Shown: one piece after another, positions 1 through 13,300 of the stretch
How the letters are laid out: each line of letters opens with the position of its first letter
Position numbering within the stretch: the first letter of the stretch is position 1
NCBI GenBank assembly: GCA_025345505.1
Contig: JANVCC010000020.1
Location: 53,647,118-53,711,117 of the forward strand
Origin: Todiramphus chloris collaris
Taxonomy: Eukaryota; Chordata; Aves; Coraciiformes; Alcedinidae
Length of the DNA stretch: 64,000 nucleotides
Direction: 5' to 3'
Made by a program: the position numbers and the translations under genes
Notes under the pieces: model-generated
What the model was told of the DNA's origin: nothing
Seen by the model: only the letters and a program-made list of their open reading frames with translations
The model's database searches: none

Positions 1-3000
1 CAGTGATATGCCTTCTCCTTGGCTTTATGTGGCACAGGCATGTACCATGGTGAGATCTGAGCCCTTCAGGGCCCAACACAATAGTCAGCTGAGCAGCACT
101 GAGTCACATCAGATGAATTTTGAACTGAAAAGTGTAAGAAGGAGATTTTCTCCCTGACTTTCCATGTTCCTCCCCACATTCTCGTGGTCAAGCATGGTAT
201 GTGGAGAGCTGGAGAACAAGTTGTGCTTATCAGGGGCCAACAGTGACATCTAAATTGCAGCTTCAGAAAATGAGGGCAAGTGAAACAAAATTGGAGGTGG
301 TATTCCAGTATTCTGTCAAGAGTAAAACATATACAGGAGAGAGCAGAAGCTGACTCTCTTATCTCAATTTAGATAGAAATTCCAAATTTAAACTGTAATT
401 TTTTTCTGAAGTCAGTTGAGCATAATAAGTTTGAAACTCACAATGAGTCAAAATTAGAAAAAGAAACCTAAGGCTAAACTGCAAATGGGATGCAGGGAAC
501 ACCGAAACATTTCATTCATGTTTCAGCATAATTTTTTGTTAATTCATTTTAGAAATCTGGTGCATCTTCATTGTAACACTTTTCAACACAAACAGCAGGA
601 ATAAACACAACTTTCCATTCTAAAAACATCAAAGGGGGAGCTTCCAAGGTTATAAAAATGCTTAATTTTTATTCACCTCCCTGGATAAGAAGTTAGTGGA
701 ATAAGTTTTTCAGAATTGCTTTATTTTGTTAGACTTGGCATTTGTTCCCTTTCAAAGCCACTCTGAACACCAGTTCCAGCTGCACATTTCCAAGGGTGTA
801 ACTTGCATCATGTGATGGGAGCTGTCTACAGAAAATGCCTCCACAGCCACACCAGGCCTTCTAGACTCCCTTCTAAGTCTCCCAGTAGAGAAACAGGCAC
901 TTCAGAACACAGTCTGATAACCTGTTTTAAACCCTGCTTTAGGATGACCTAAATTAGGCCATGGAACTGTATTTTTTTTTCCCCATCAGCTGAAAGGTAG
1001 TCTGAGGTGACTAATGCCAAGGTGACAAGGATCAAATGAATACCATTGAATTACTCTCATTTGTGGGGATAGCTGCTGTAGTATACTGTATACTATATGT
1101 AGTATACTATATATATACTCTAGACACCATATGCAGGCAAGTGAGAGAAAGAAGGTTTATGTATTGTAGTCACGAAAGAGTAACAAAATGCTCAAAAACT
1201 GGAAGGGCTTAGTTAGAAGGAAGTATGAAAGCACCTAAATTGTACAAATGCAAAGTGCGGGAGGAATATTTTACGTGCTTAATTAATGGTTGAAATGTGA
1301 AAACACAGCTGAGGGAGAATAAAACTTAAGGCTTTCCAAGGGAAAGAAGTAAAGAGGGTGGGTTGTGATAAAGGGGGGAATAATTTTCTTATCAGATGAT
1401 CTGTTTAGTCTGGGAAGTAGTTTTCATTAGAAGTAGTAGCCTCAGAGTTTGAGTCATTTCATACCAGAGCTTGGAAATGCACAATAGAGATCACTCCTGT
1501 CTAGGCAGGGAATGAAAAAATTAGGGTCGACCAATCTTATCCAGCCCTCACTTCATTCAGCAGGAATCTTTTCCACTGACTTAAGTAGGATTTGGATCAG
1601 GCCCTTTTTTACCTCCTAAGTCGATGGCTGTCTGAAAAGACTTAGGAAAAGACACAAACTGGAGCCCAAGTATGACACCAAGAATGGCATTTCTGGGCTG
1701 CTATAAGCAAAAATACAAGTGTCCAAAAATTATGAAGCAGGCAGCTGGCAAATCAGAAGGACTTTTACAGCTGTGAGCTGAGTCACGCTCTAAAATGTCT
1801 TTATGGAATTAAATGACATTGAGCTTGGGTGTCACTAATTCCCTTAAAACTGTAAGGAAACACTTCTTGAACAGCAGCTCTGATGGCAGCGTCATCACTT
1901 GGCAAGTCTTGTTTTTGCAACAGCAGGGGGATAGCTCTGCATATACAGCTGATTTTATTTATATGTCTGGTATTAGAGAGAGGTTTTGTTGTGGATAACA
2001 AAACGTAGCTACATTTTATATCTGATTCAAAAGAAAACAATAATAATAGAAGTGGGGTAACATTTTTGTATATGCCTCAGTGATTCCCTTTGCCTGTTTT
2101 CAACCTACCTAATGGCAAGCCTCACTTCAGTCTACGCTGCTCTAATTAATTTGACAGGACTGGAAACTTGCTCTTCCTTTTCACACTTATTATTCATCTC
2201 TTCAGAATGCCCTGTAGGGAGTATGAAGCACAATAAAGCAGTATTTACCAAATCCCTCAATGCTAAATACACCTTTTAAGCTGACTCTGCACAATGCCAG
2301 CAGTGAGAAGATCTGACTAAAGGGCAGCCAAAGAAAAACAACATTTTCCAGAGCGTCGTCTCTTTACACATGGCTAGCAGGTCTGAGGCAAGGAAACTAT
2401 GTCTTTTTGCCCCCCTTCAAATTTTACAGTAGGCTCTGGGGATCCCAGCTTACTCCTACTGTATCTGAAAGCTTTGCTGTAGCCAAAGCAAATGACAGAG
2501 TGATCGTACTCAGTAAGATACATGTTAGTTCACAAGAGCCACTGAGTAATTTCATACATGCGTATCTTTTAACCTTTCATCACACAAATTAGAAACATCA
2601 TAACACAACATAAAACACATCTGAAAAATCCATTGGAGACAGGAACTCAGAAACATGCAAGTAGAAATAAGTGTTTTGAGAATTAGAAAGTGTTTTCAGA
2701 AAACATTGAAATTGAATGTTAGGTTTCCTTTTTTAAAATTCTCATTGCAGAAAGGGACCTTTTACAAACACATGAGGTGATTAAGGAATTTAAAAAGTGA
2801 AACACGCTTATTTGCACATGCCAGGGAAGTAACTCAGACATTTCATGTTTTAAAAGTGAAAGATCAATGAAAGAGATTTTCAGCAACAAGTTACCAATTG
2901 GGTCCTCTACTCTAATCGCCAGCTCCCTTTGCACCTTTATGCCTCCATAAATCTCACCTTACGTGAAGCTAAAGGTTAATTTTTCAAAGGACTCACAAAA

Positions 3001-3150
3001 ATTTCTACACAGTGTAGGGAAGCACTCTGCAAATATACTGACATCAGCCATAAATGAACTAACTCAAATACTGAATGGGTGGGGCAGTTTTTCCAGCTTT
3101 TTGCTCTTAACCTCCAAATGTTGCTTTGTGTGGCATTCAGCCAGAGTTAG
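1..3150. other. Gene-free AT-rich sequence
   Basis: No coding sequence recognised; open frames are short and featureless. Contains an AT-palindromic run at about 1076-1120 and a homeodomain-like TAATTAA directly followed by TTGACAGG at 2143-2157. Confidence 0.7.
1571..1612. repeat. Old interspersed repeat fragment (same motif class)
   Basis: TCCACTGACTTAAGTAGGAT then TTGGATCAGGCCC matches the commonly recurring sauropsid motif CACTGACTTCAGTGGGATTTGGATCAGGCCC in most positions. Very short and old. Confidence 0.4.
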
Positions 3151-3159
3151 ATACCACAG

Positions 3160-3340
3160 TATGCAAGTCATTTTTGAAAATGGGGACTTAAGGTCAATTT
3201 TCAAAGACTTTTAAAGAAATGGATAGGCATTTGGTGGGATTTTTCAAGGCACCTGTGAAAATGTAAAGCAAGTTAACTTTTAACTTTTGGAAATTAAATA
3301 CTTGAAACTTTTGAAAAATCTGAGATTTAGATTCCTGACC
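3160..3340. repeat. Possible ancient repeat (GGGATTTTTCAAGGCACCT type)
   Basis: A mixture of GGGGACTTAAGG, ATTTTCAAAGACTT, ATAGGCATTTGG and GGGATTTTTCAAGGCACCTG recalls a sauropsid palindromic repeat with the theme TAGGTGCC...TTTTCAAAAT. Only fragments agree, so this is a weak call. Confidence 0.3.
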
Positions 3341-3814
3341 CGCTTCGGAGAAATTTACTTTGAGTCTTTTTTCCTAGATCCTGAACCTCTTTATTCATGT
3401 TGGAGAGCAGCAAATCCTGGCATGTTTCATGGACAAGCATACACACACACAGGCTTCCTTATTCCCTTTAGTCTTAGCTTTTCTCCATTTATCCACTTCT
3501 TGACCTATGGAAAATTTGATCCTGATTCCATTTGCAGTCGCAGAGGTCTTACACTGATGTTACACTGTTCGTCTCTGTATAAATACTTCGGTTATACGTT
3601 AATGTATTTTTCTGGCCTTGATGCAAAGCCTAATGAAGACAAACACAAGACTTCCACCAGTTCAGTTTGGTTTTGGATAGGACCCTAATAAGAGAGGAAT
3701 TTGGCTTCTTGAATTGTAGCTCAAGTCCTTCAGGCGTAGCTCCTCTCTGGATTGCCACAGAGGAAAACCCACTCTAAATAGACTGAATCTGGAATAAACC
3801 CTTGGATAATTGGG

Positions 3815-4574
3815 AGTAGATTGCACTTTGGCCACAATAACCCGGTGCAGCACTATAGACCGGGTAAGAAGTGGCTGGAGAGCGGCCCGGTGGAGAGAGA
3901 CTTCAGAATGCTGGTTGACAACTGGTTGAACATGAGCCAGCAGTGTGTTCAGGTGGCCCGGAAGGCTAATGGCATCCTGGCTTGTATCAGGAATAGTGTG
4001 GCCAGCAGGACTAGGGATGTGATTCTCCCCCTGTAGTCAGCACTGGTGAGGCCTCACCTCGAGTACTTTGTACAGTTCTGGGCCCTTAACTTCAAGAAGG
4101 ATATGGAGGTGCTGGAGCAGGTCCAGAGGAGAGCAACAAGGTTGGTGAAGGGACTAGAAGGAAAGTCTTATGAGGAGAGGCTGAGGGAGATGGGGTTGTT
4201 TAGCCTGGAGGAGACTCAGGGGGGACCTTGTTGTTCTCTACAACTACCTGAAGGGAGGTTGTAGTCAAGTGGGTGTTGGTCTCTTCTCCTGGCCAGCTAG
4301 TGACAGGATGAGAAGGCATGGCCTGAAGCTGCACCAGGCAAGGTTTAGGTTGGATATCAGGAAGCACTTCCTGACAGAGAGGGTGATCAGACATTGGAAT
4401 GAACTGCCCAGGGAGGTGGTGGAGTCACCATCCCTGGATGTGTTTAAAAAAAAGCTAGTTGTGGCACTTAGTGCCATGGTCTAGCCAATGTAGCGGTGTT
4501 GGGTCATAGGCTGGACTTGATGATTTCAGAGGTCTTTTCCAGCCTCAGAAATTCTGTGATTCTGTGATTCTGTA
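3815..4574 (+). mobile_element. CR1 LINE, 5'-truncated, inactive
   Basis: Contains the C-terminal end of the CR1 ORF2 reverse-transcriptase protein: [19 protein letters not shown], the block [42 protein letters not shown], and after a frame change [21 protein letters not shown] stop codon (TAG, 4034-4036) replaces the Tyr normally found before [10 protein letters not shown], and a frameshift lies near 4216-4264, so the copy cannot encode a working protein. The 3' end is the characteristic CR1 tail of three ATTCTGTG-type octamers (4551-4574). The 5' boundary is approximate. CR1 is the dominant retrotransposon of birds and other sauropsids. Confidence 0.95.
4551..4574 (+). repeat. CR1 3'-terminal octamer repeats
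   Basis: Three tandem 8-bp units, ATTCTGTG, ATTCTGTG and ATTCTGTA. This is the signature 3' end of CR1 elements, used instead of a poly-A tail in target-primed reverse transcription. Confidence 0.93.
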
Positions 4575-4577
4575 GTA

Positions 4578-4640
4578 TGGGGCCATTGACTTCAAGGGCA
4601 ACTACTGCATGAAGATAAGGTGTGTTGGTATTGGCCCTTG
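4578..4640. repeat. Old interspersed repeat fragment beside CR1
   Basis: GGGCCATTGACTTCAAGGGC followed by AACTACTGCATGAAGATAAG, directly after the CR1 tail. It resembles the dispersed motif CCATTGACTTCAATGGGACTACTCATG. The CR1 may have inserted into or beside this older repeat. Confidence 0.4.
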
Positions 4641-5061
4641 CTGTGTTACATAAGAAAGATGGTTCTTGAAACTAATTAATCCTTGAAAAGATCAGCTGAC
4701 CCATCTCATTGTTAGCAATACATTTTTAATTATTCATTTTAGTCAAGCATCATTTGAACACAAGTCAATTTGCAATTTCATTAGAGTACAGAAAAGGCCT
4801 GGGGTCTATTCCTGGTAAAAAGCAAAAAATCTCTGGCAAAATTTCATAAAGGATGTTAATCCTCTAATTAATTTTATGTATCAAGCAAGAATTAATGTGT
4901 CCTGCTATTTAAGCAGAAATAATCTTGCCAAGAAGTGCATTTTGTCATACCTTCCCCTCCAGGAAAACCTCTTTACAAGCTTTGTGGCAAAATACCCTGG
5001 CAACTAATGACTAGCTTTGAAGCAACATTCACAGACCATTTGCTTTGATGACATTTGGAGC

Positions 5062-5102
5062 TTTTTTTTTTTTCCTCTTTTCCCCCACCCCCCCCCCCCC
5101 CC
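5062..5102 (+). repeat. Poly-T/poly-C pyrimidine tract
   Basis: T12, then CCTCTTTTCCCCCA, then C15 (5088-5102). The minus strand carries G15. Such homopolymers are unstable in replication and sequencing. Confidence 0.95.
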
Positions 5103-7825
5103 GCCTTCATTCCAAAGTCTATTGTAAGTGTAGAGCTTTCACTGCACTGCCTTTGAAAACTAATCAATAAAGTAAGATTTGTCAGGTTGCATCTGAGGAA
5201 TATCACATCTTTTAACTCCTTTCTTGGTTGAGTTGCTGTACACATTTTTAAACTAAACCTTATGAACAGATTTGAGTGTGCTATACTTAACCATATCACA
5301 GTCACACAAGTGTGACGCCTTTCTTTTTCTCCCGTATAAGAACTTCAAAAGCTCAAAACCTATGCCAGCTAACCTTCTGTAAAGCTGACATTATATGGTC
5401 ATCATACATAATCAAATGATAGATTGCATGTCAAAAAGTCACAAATAGCACATGTTTACCCCTGTGACAACTATAAGATTATGGTATTTTGAAAATGGGA
5501 AAAAGTGACCACACCAAAGAACTTCAAAGAAAACATATTCATGTTAGTAAATACTGAAACAATTTTTTACTAGGTCACTAGTGTCAGTATAAATCCTAGA
5601 ACAAGACAATCTATACTCACAGTAACGGACAGAGATCAGAATATGGGCCACAGAGTTTCATCTTTATTGCAACTTTTGACTTTCCTTAATCAATGCTAAA
5701 AACGTTAGGTCTGATTTCTCATTTCAATGGCTTTGTGTAATATGTTTCAGCTGTACCTCATCTAATTTAATAAGATGCAAGCTAAGGAAGTACTTAAGTT
5801 ACTTATCAAGGGTTTCAGATGACACATTATTATTGTACTCAAAAGTCAATATTTGCTAATCATGTTAGTACAGGAACTGATCCAGGGTTACAATTCTTGA
5901 ATTGCAAAGATATTTAAGATTAATTAAACCTCTCTCCTACTCACTTGACACATACACACATAGTACCCCCTCCACCCCTCCAAGTCAGTGTCTCCATAAA
6001 AAACACAGTGTAGTCCACAGCCTTAGGATAAAAAATGAAAATTTCTCCGTTTTCTGCCTCTGTTGGTCTGGTCATCCAGAGTGTGACTTTGAGCATTGGG
6101 GTAGCATGTTGGGATCATGCCCTTTTTCTTTGACACTGGTATGATACCAAACCAATCAATTGTATTCTACCTGTGATCTTTGAATGACACTGTGGTTGAG
6201 ATCGGGGGAGAGCGGCACAGTGAGAAAAAGCAGACTCAATCTGGGTAGTGTGATGCAGGTTGAGAAAGCCTCATTGCTCACTTTGTTTCACCTCAGATTG
6301 CTCATCTAACAGGCTCACACTTTAGAGGTACTGAGGTGTTGAGCAAGCCTTATTCCACACAGTGGCAGAAGAGCAGTGAGTTTACACGTATTATTCATTC
6401 TAATTTTTTTTTTTTAATCATACATAATGGGAACAGTTAAAAAGTGATCTGGGTCTTTCTTTCTGTCTTTTAAAGCTGTTGATGAATTTGGCATGTAGAA
6501 CATGAAAAGATTTAGTGCACTTCCTATGGCTAAGTGCTGTGCGAGTAGGTGATGTACAAGCTTCCACACACTGAGCTGCCAGTGCACTTCTTCTCTGCCA
6601 GCCTCAGTCTCCTCTGAGTGTACCTGAAGATGTGCAGATGATAAGCAACGTGGTGGCTTCCTGATACAATTGTATATTTATTCAGAACCTGACTTCGAAT
6701 GACATACCGATTTGCCTAGAAACAGGAATCTCTTAGGGGCTGAAATGTGGCTTACCTACTACCTAGCATATATTAGTGTAGTTTGTGTATTATTGTGCTT
6801 TTCCCTTTCTCCTCTAAGCCATTATCATACTGGTCTGAATAGTGTAGATTAAAACTTCATATGAAAATAGTTGATCAGAGTGGAGAACTGGAATCAGTCA
6901 CATTAGGAGAGATTCTGACCTACGTAAAACTTGGGAAAAACACAACAGCTAGACTATCTGCACTGAATTAGCCTAGATAAGTGAAGTGGGGTAGCAGTAT
7001 TGGAAACCACAGGTGTGGTTCACTACTGAGTTACGTGTAAAATTGGTGTATTGCAGAGGCTTATGAAGTGGAAGGTGTTCACTGTTGTTTATACTGTGTG
7101 TTAAATTGTACTGCATGGGGTTTGATCTCGGCATGTAGAACATCAACAGGCAAATTAAAGAAAAAAGTAACTGTTTTGATTACTATGGTATCCCCATCTG
7201 CTAACATCTCAGATCTACCCAGTATTAAGTAAAATACTCAGATATGTATTTTACAAAGTCAGAATGACACATTCTGTTTAATATTCCAATTACTGTTGAC
7301 TATTAATCTGAATGTGCTAATAGTGGCTGTCACGTAAGTCTACCATCTGAAAGCCTCTAAGCAGTAATCACTGTCCTCAGGTCATTTTTTGGTATGCATT
7401 CCATTTAAAATATGAGACAATTTACCCTTTTTTTTTTCCCATCCTCTGTTTTTTTTTTTCTAATAAACATTATTTTATGTATGTCTTTTAACATACTAAT
7501 TGATTCATTTGGAGCTGCCAAGCACAGGCTGAGTTACTAATCCCTTTTATTTATTTATTTCTCTTTAAAATCAATAATGATGCCATTTTTAGCATACTTC
7601 CGGAAAAAAAAATCTCAGCTATTTTTTCTCTGTGTGTATCTATTTGCCTCAGTTGATTGTTAGGACAGGGAAAGGCACACTTACCTTTACTGGTCTATGC
7701 AAACTCAATTTGCTAATCTTAGCTCATCTCCCAGTGGAGCGTCTATTTGTGTCGCAAATGTCACCTTTGAAACTGGCATTAATTGGCATTCATGTTGGAA
7801 GTCTCAGTGGAATGGCCATAGACAC

Positions 7826-7890
7826 AAGGTGAAATTTTGACTCTGTTGAAGGCAACAGGAGTTTTGTCATTGACTTTAATAGGGTCAGGT
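7826..7890. repeat. Old palindromic interspersed repeat fragment
   Basis: GGTGAAATTTTGACTCTGTT ... GTCATTGACTTTAATAGGGT resembles a palindromic sauropsid repeat built around CCATTGACTTCAATGG, which I remember from bird and turtle DNA. It is degenerate and the family is not named. Confidence 0.4.
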
Positions 7891-7929
7891 CTCCTTCCAG
7901 AGACTGAACTCTCTCTCATACAGCTGTTC

Positions 7930-9130
7930 ATACTGGGCTGGGAGATTCAAACCCCCTGTGTTTGCTCATGACTAATAAAATGTGTTTTTCTGCTAACCTT
8001 CATCCTTTCCCTGCCAGGATCTAGTCCTCTTCTTAAAGGACAGAGTGAATAAGCCCAGGTAAGACCTCCAGCTTCCTCTTGTACTGTCCTCCCCAAGCAC
8101 CAGCTCCCTTCCTTTTTGTGATACCTAATTATAATGTCTTTCCAGGCCCAGTGCAAGTTCTCTGTCTTCTGTTGTCTCTCAGTTCTTCTGTTCTTGTGTA
8201 TTTTTAACCACTCTCTGATTTTGAGACCCTCTGCGCTCAAGCATGCTCTTGCTCTTGAAAAAATGAAATTCCTTAAATTCAGTCTGACTTTGTAACAGCC
8301 CGCTGATTTCCTCATGTCTCTTGTCTCCCCCATCTCAGAAGCTGCTATTTGCTCCCACTTTTAAGTAGCTTCTCTATCTCTGTTTTTTAATAGACAGGCT
8401 TCTACAGATCCTGTACTTGGCTTCATTGGAGGACAGTCTTTGCTCTCCTCTTCCCTGATCCCAACACCTGGTTTCTGTAATTCTTTCTTTTCCCTGTTTG
8501 CTTTGGAGATCACCCTCACTGACATCTCCTCCATTTTTTTTGTGACTCCTTTGCCACTAGTTCTCATTGCTTTGCAGTGGTATCCATGGGAGAATGCTTG
8601 ATGTACATGCCCTTCTCTACCAGTAATGCTCTTGTCTGAACTTTCATAACCATCTGCTTCTGCACATCCAGCTGCCACTTCAGGATTGGCTTGACTTCTT
8701 GAGGTTAGGTATTTACCATTTCTCCCTGATTTTCAGATCCTCATCTCCTCTATAAGCTCTGTTACATTTCTGTCTTCTGGGATGTCTCCTAGACCATCTT
8801 ATCTTCCATCTTGTGGCCCTTTTCCTGCCTTTGATAGTCTTCCCCATCATGATGACAATCATGATTTTTTTCATCACAGAAGCTAAAAATTTTATGATCA
8901 TCTCTGTTCCTGATGGATGATGTCAGCAAGATCTCCCCACTTCCTCTCTTCCATCTAAAATGCTGCGTGCCAATGCTGCTGTGTCTCCACTAGCCAACAG
9001 CTTTCTTGATTGTCTACTGCCTGCTGTAAGAAACTGAAGCCATGAAAGAACTCCATGAAATCTATTGCTTGAAGTTCTGCTGCCATTTTATCTTCCATTC
9101 CATTTAACTGACTATGTCTCCCATTCTTCT
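7930..9130. other. Pyrimidine-rich, strand-asymmetric non-coding stretch
   Basis: About 1.2 kb in which the plus strand is clearly enriched in C and T (many CTTCCT, TCTCCT and TCTTCT words). Three minus-strand open frames of 62-128 codons result from the purine bias and resemble no protein family I know. It could be an unrecognised old repeat or part of a transcript. Confidence 0.45.
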
Positions 9131-10283
9131 CTTTTACAAATTTCCTGGGTGAGTTTTTATGGCTAAGGCTATGCAGAAGTTAGAACGAGGTTATCTCAGT
9201 GAGTTTTACAGAGTAGGGTACATAGGTTTTCATTTTATTCTGCAAGGTTCCCGAGCCAACCTAAAAAGAGTGCTGGAGGAGTATGACAGCTAAACTCCTT
9301 AGGACAGAAATAACAAAATACTCCTTTGTGTGGACTATTAAGTGAGATTATTAGAAATATTCACTCTGATACAGAGAGCGTATATAATGCCACAGAGTGC
9401 TACATTTTATTCTTTAGCATCATGATCTAGAGGCTGTGTGGGCCTTGATTCAAAGAGTTTGGATGTGCTGCAGATGAATGAGTCATTTTCTAGTTCATAC
9501 AGGGTTGGCCTTGATTTTCTGAGCTTCAGGTTGGACCAATATATCCTGTGTTCTGCAAATGACTGTCTTCTGTGCCAGGACCATAGTTTGTCAGGATACA
9601 GTTTGGACAAGGTCTATAGCTGAAGTTTTTAAGTGATCAGTGCTACAGAAAAATGAATATAAGGATCCAGATCTAGATCTCCAGCCTGATTTCCTGTATC
9701 AGCATGCCACAAACTTTATGGTGACCAAAAGTCCCCCACTACAGGAAACCAAATTATGTTACATGCTTGGAGTCACTGCATGACCTCCCTGTCTCACCTT
9801 TCTTGTCCTGTATGCTGATACGTATTTCTTACAGAGTGTGATAGGGAAGGTTTTCCTTTGGAAACCCCTCAGTTCTGAGTGAGCTTTGACCTCTGACTCA
9901 GTTCAATGCTTCTCCACAGTCTAGAAAATGTAAAGGTGATCACCATCCCTCCACTGGCGCTCTGTGGCACAAAGTTTGTCTTCTCCTTTCTCACAGCTGT
10001 GTGCTGACAACAGTCCCAGCTGGCTGTCGCTTGGCAGCCAGGGTCTAATCCTGCCCCCTCTCCATCACAAAATTGATTTGGATACATTTATAAGATTATG
10101 CTTAAGTGTGAGTTAATTACTGCAAATTCCTGGCCTGTGAGCCCATCAGGGCTAATCAAGTCTTGTGACCCCTTCATCACAGCAGTGAATGGCTACTCAG
10201 TCCTGTATTTATCTAAGAGCACTGAAAATGTGTGACTTAACCAGTGCAATTCCAGCTGCCAGTAAATTTTTCCAGAAACATTT

Positions 10284-10334
10284 AGAATATATCTGAGAAT
10301 AGAATATACCTGAGAATAGAATATACCTGAGAAA
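10284..10334 (+). repeat. 17-bp tandem repeat, three copies
   Basis: Units AGAATATATCTGAGAAT, AGAATATACCTGAGAAT and AGAATATACCTGAGAAA occur head to tail with one mismatch each relative to the middle unit. A small minisatellite, possibly length-polymorphic. Confidence 0.95.
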
Positions 10335-13300
10335 GGAACTTAAAAAAGCATCTCTCAGTGGTCCCAGTGGACCATTGCAAATACCCATCTTGACCAATAA
10401 AAGGTGAAGCACATATGTGGGGCCGGAGTGAGAAATCACAGGTTTCCCATTGAGCTCAGAAGAAAGTTTGTGCGGTCCTTCTGTGCAAGGACATTTTATG
10501 TATTGGAAGTTGATGTTCTTTGCATTCAGAGGAACAAATCCTCCGGTTGTGTAACGTGTCCCCAGCTCCACAAAGGAGCTGTGAGAATTTACATCAGCTG
10601 AGGTGCTGCTCAGCGGTTTTGATTATGGGCCTTATTTACTCACGGCTAGTTAGAGTTCCTGTGGAGCTGTTCCAGCACTCTGGGTGTAAATCTTTCTTTA
10701 GATGCCTTTGGAGCAGTTAGGAGATAGCATGCCCATCTGTAAAGCAGAAACATGCTTGAGCATATGCCTGGCATAACCTTGCAACAGTATAGTGCCATAG
10801 CAATCTACTATTTTTACCTAAATGAAGATCTACAAATAATGTCTGCCCAGGATAATTAAGTAGTGAAAAAATCCCTTTGTATTTTGGCATAGCCTGTTTC
10901 ATTCATTGTGTCTTTAAGCAGTTACATACTGGAATAAACCTAGCTCCTCGTCCACCCAAGAGTGTTGTGCTGACTTACCTACTTTTTTTTCTAGAAATTG
11001 TTTAGTCGGGGAATGGTGTCAGCTACTCTTTTATTGAAAAACAGTTCAACAGCAGCTTAGGAAAGGCCTAAGGTACTGTCACAGAGCAACAACTGTTCTT
11101 TCTCACTGAAGTAAAATAAGGTCTATGTAACTAGGAATTCAGCTGTGTGGCTAGACTGTTAAACATAGCTAGTTTCTGTGTGTTCACAGAGGTAATTCAC
11201 ATCTCCCTGTGGTGGGATGAGCTGTTCTGCAAAGATTGTGTGGCATTTTTGTGGCAAGGCTCTGAAATACTGACATAACACTTCCCTCTTCCCACAAAAC
11301 CATGAGCGGTGCCAGCAAAAAATAGGGTGAACAAGGAAACCCTTACTGGTGTTTGTAAACCTCCTTGAGATCAGCGGATACAAATCAAGCAGTGAGTAGG
11401 AGGAAGAAGAAGCTCCATCTCCTCAGTCCTTGTCTGTTGTCCTCTCCTCAGGGAAAGCTGGTTCTGCAAAGCACAGCACAACATTTCAATGCATTTTCTA
11501 GATGTGGTATGTGAATTGCAAGGGATACAAAACTGTCCTACAGGAAGATGTACTTCTAAGTAACACTGTGGGAAAAAATACGTCCCCATGAAAAAATATT
11601 TCCCTAGCAGTTTTTAGCTTTAAAGATATTAACTTACAGGACAACTTCCCGAGAGTGTTTTTGCAAGTCAGTTATGCCATAACACATAAAATTACAGTGA
11701 GCCTCCATTAGTACTGTGGCTACTTTTGTAATCAGTTTTGAAGAATGTGCTCCATCAGTGGAAATATTTTGATTTAAGTTCATATTGGGGAGCAGCCTAA
11801 AAGTTATGCTCTAAATTACACTTTAAAATAAGTCCCATGGTACATCCCTACAATATATATAGCATGCTGACTCCACGTAATTAAATTCTTGTCTAAAGTT
11901 GTCATTAAGTTGCAGTAAATACAGAAGATAGCTTCATTTTAAAATTGATTTACTTCTTGATTTTAGTTGATAAATATTCTTGTATGGAAAATTAATTAAA
12001 ATATTCATACCTATATATAACAGGGCAGGACCAATGGTTTTAGCTGTTACGAGCAGGCAGACTGGTATTGGCTTCTATCAGCTGCAAGGCAGCTGACTGA
12101 CAACAACATGAAGAAGAGCACATGGTCACACACGAGGCTTCACAAGGAATGAAAGTCCTAGGCCCTCTACCATTTTCTCTTATTCCTAGGTCAGAAATAA
12201 CATCAAATTACTTACTAATTACTGAACCACAAGACTTCCTGTGAATAAGAAAAATTAGGCATGTTTGGAGGATGAAAGTAATCTTTTCTCATATTGTCTC
12301 AAGCCATCATGGGTACAACACTAAGATTAAATTGATGGGGATGGGGAAATGACGCTGAGTAGACTGGGGGAGAGAAGGGTCAGCCCTTCAGAGTCTAAAA
12401 AATAATGGCATTTTTCAGAAGTTTGATGAAAGTGAGTGGGAAGAAGGATGAGAATGTCTCAAGAAATACCTCTATCTGCAGAAGAGCTCAGGTGTGCATT
12501 AATTCTTATTAGTCCCTAGAGAATCCACACTGGATTGTCATGCTATGGGACTCAACCAAAAAAATCTTCAATTGGAACTTCCATCTTTTGGAAACTCCAT
12601 TAATTAGTCTGTATGAAATCAGGCTTGATTACTTTCAGTACTCACAAAACCACTTGTGTTTTTTCTGGAACACAGACAGGAAGATTGCTGAGAAGACAAA
12701 TATATCCAACATGTCTTCCAAGACTCTCTCTCGTCCTTTCATGAATGTTTGAATCTCTCCATTTCCCAAATGTATGCTTGCTTGACATTTTTATAACTAA
12801 TAGGTGTTTTATGTAGTTTCATTGGTGCCTCAAGAAAATGAAGGGGCTGTCTTTATCTGGTCTGCACCGATTTACATTATCTTAAACCATCTTCAAATTT
12901 CTTTCCATTCACGTCCATAACTCTTTCCACAGGCTGTCCTCCAACTTTTCTTCATATCACTGCAGTTATCTATTAGAAAACTGTCACTTGGGCAAACTCT
13001 TTTTAATGTGTTATATTGTCAAGATTTGACACTCTAATGTAGTGTATCCAAACTTTTTTTATCTCTAGAAATTTTTCATCGGTGATGTGGAGCATTTCAG
13101 AAATTTCACATACATAGATTTCTATATAACCTATATGAACTTGCTGTTCTCATCTTGCACATCATTTAGGAGCAGTCCAAGTATTCTCCCCCACATCCAC
13201 AGATCACAGGTTGTACAGCTTTAATACATCAAACTTGGGATCCTGAAATGTCAGAAGTTGGTGACTTACACCTTAGAAGATATTTGAGTTAAAGATCTAA

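Noticed and set aside
3287-3688. Plus-strand open frame of 133 codons just before the CR1
   Set aside because: Overlaps degenerate repeat-like sequence and has no recognisable domain, conserved motif or coding-like composition.
6490-7143. Exact 14-bp repeat GGCATGTAGAACAT at 6490 and 7130
   Set aside because: Exact 14-mers are expected to recur by chance several times in a 64-kb AT-rich window.
7947-8901. Three consecutive minus-strand open frames (62-128 codons) that might be exons of one gene
   Set aside because: The frames follow from the purine bias of that strand, the products are Lys/Arg/Glu-rich without motifs, and no convincing splice junctions link them.
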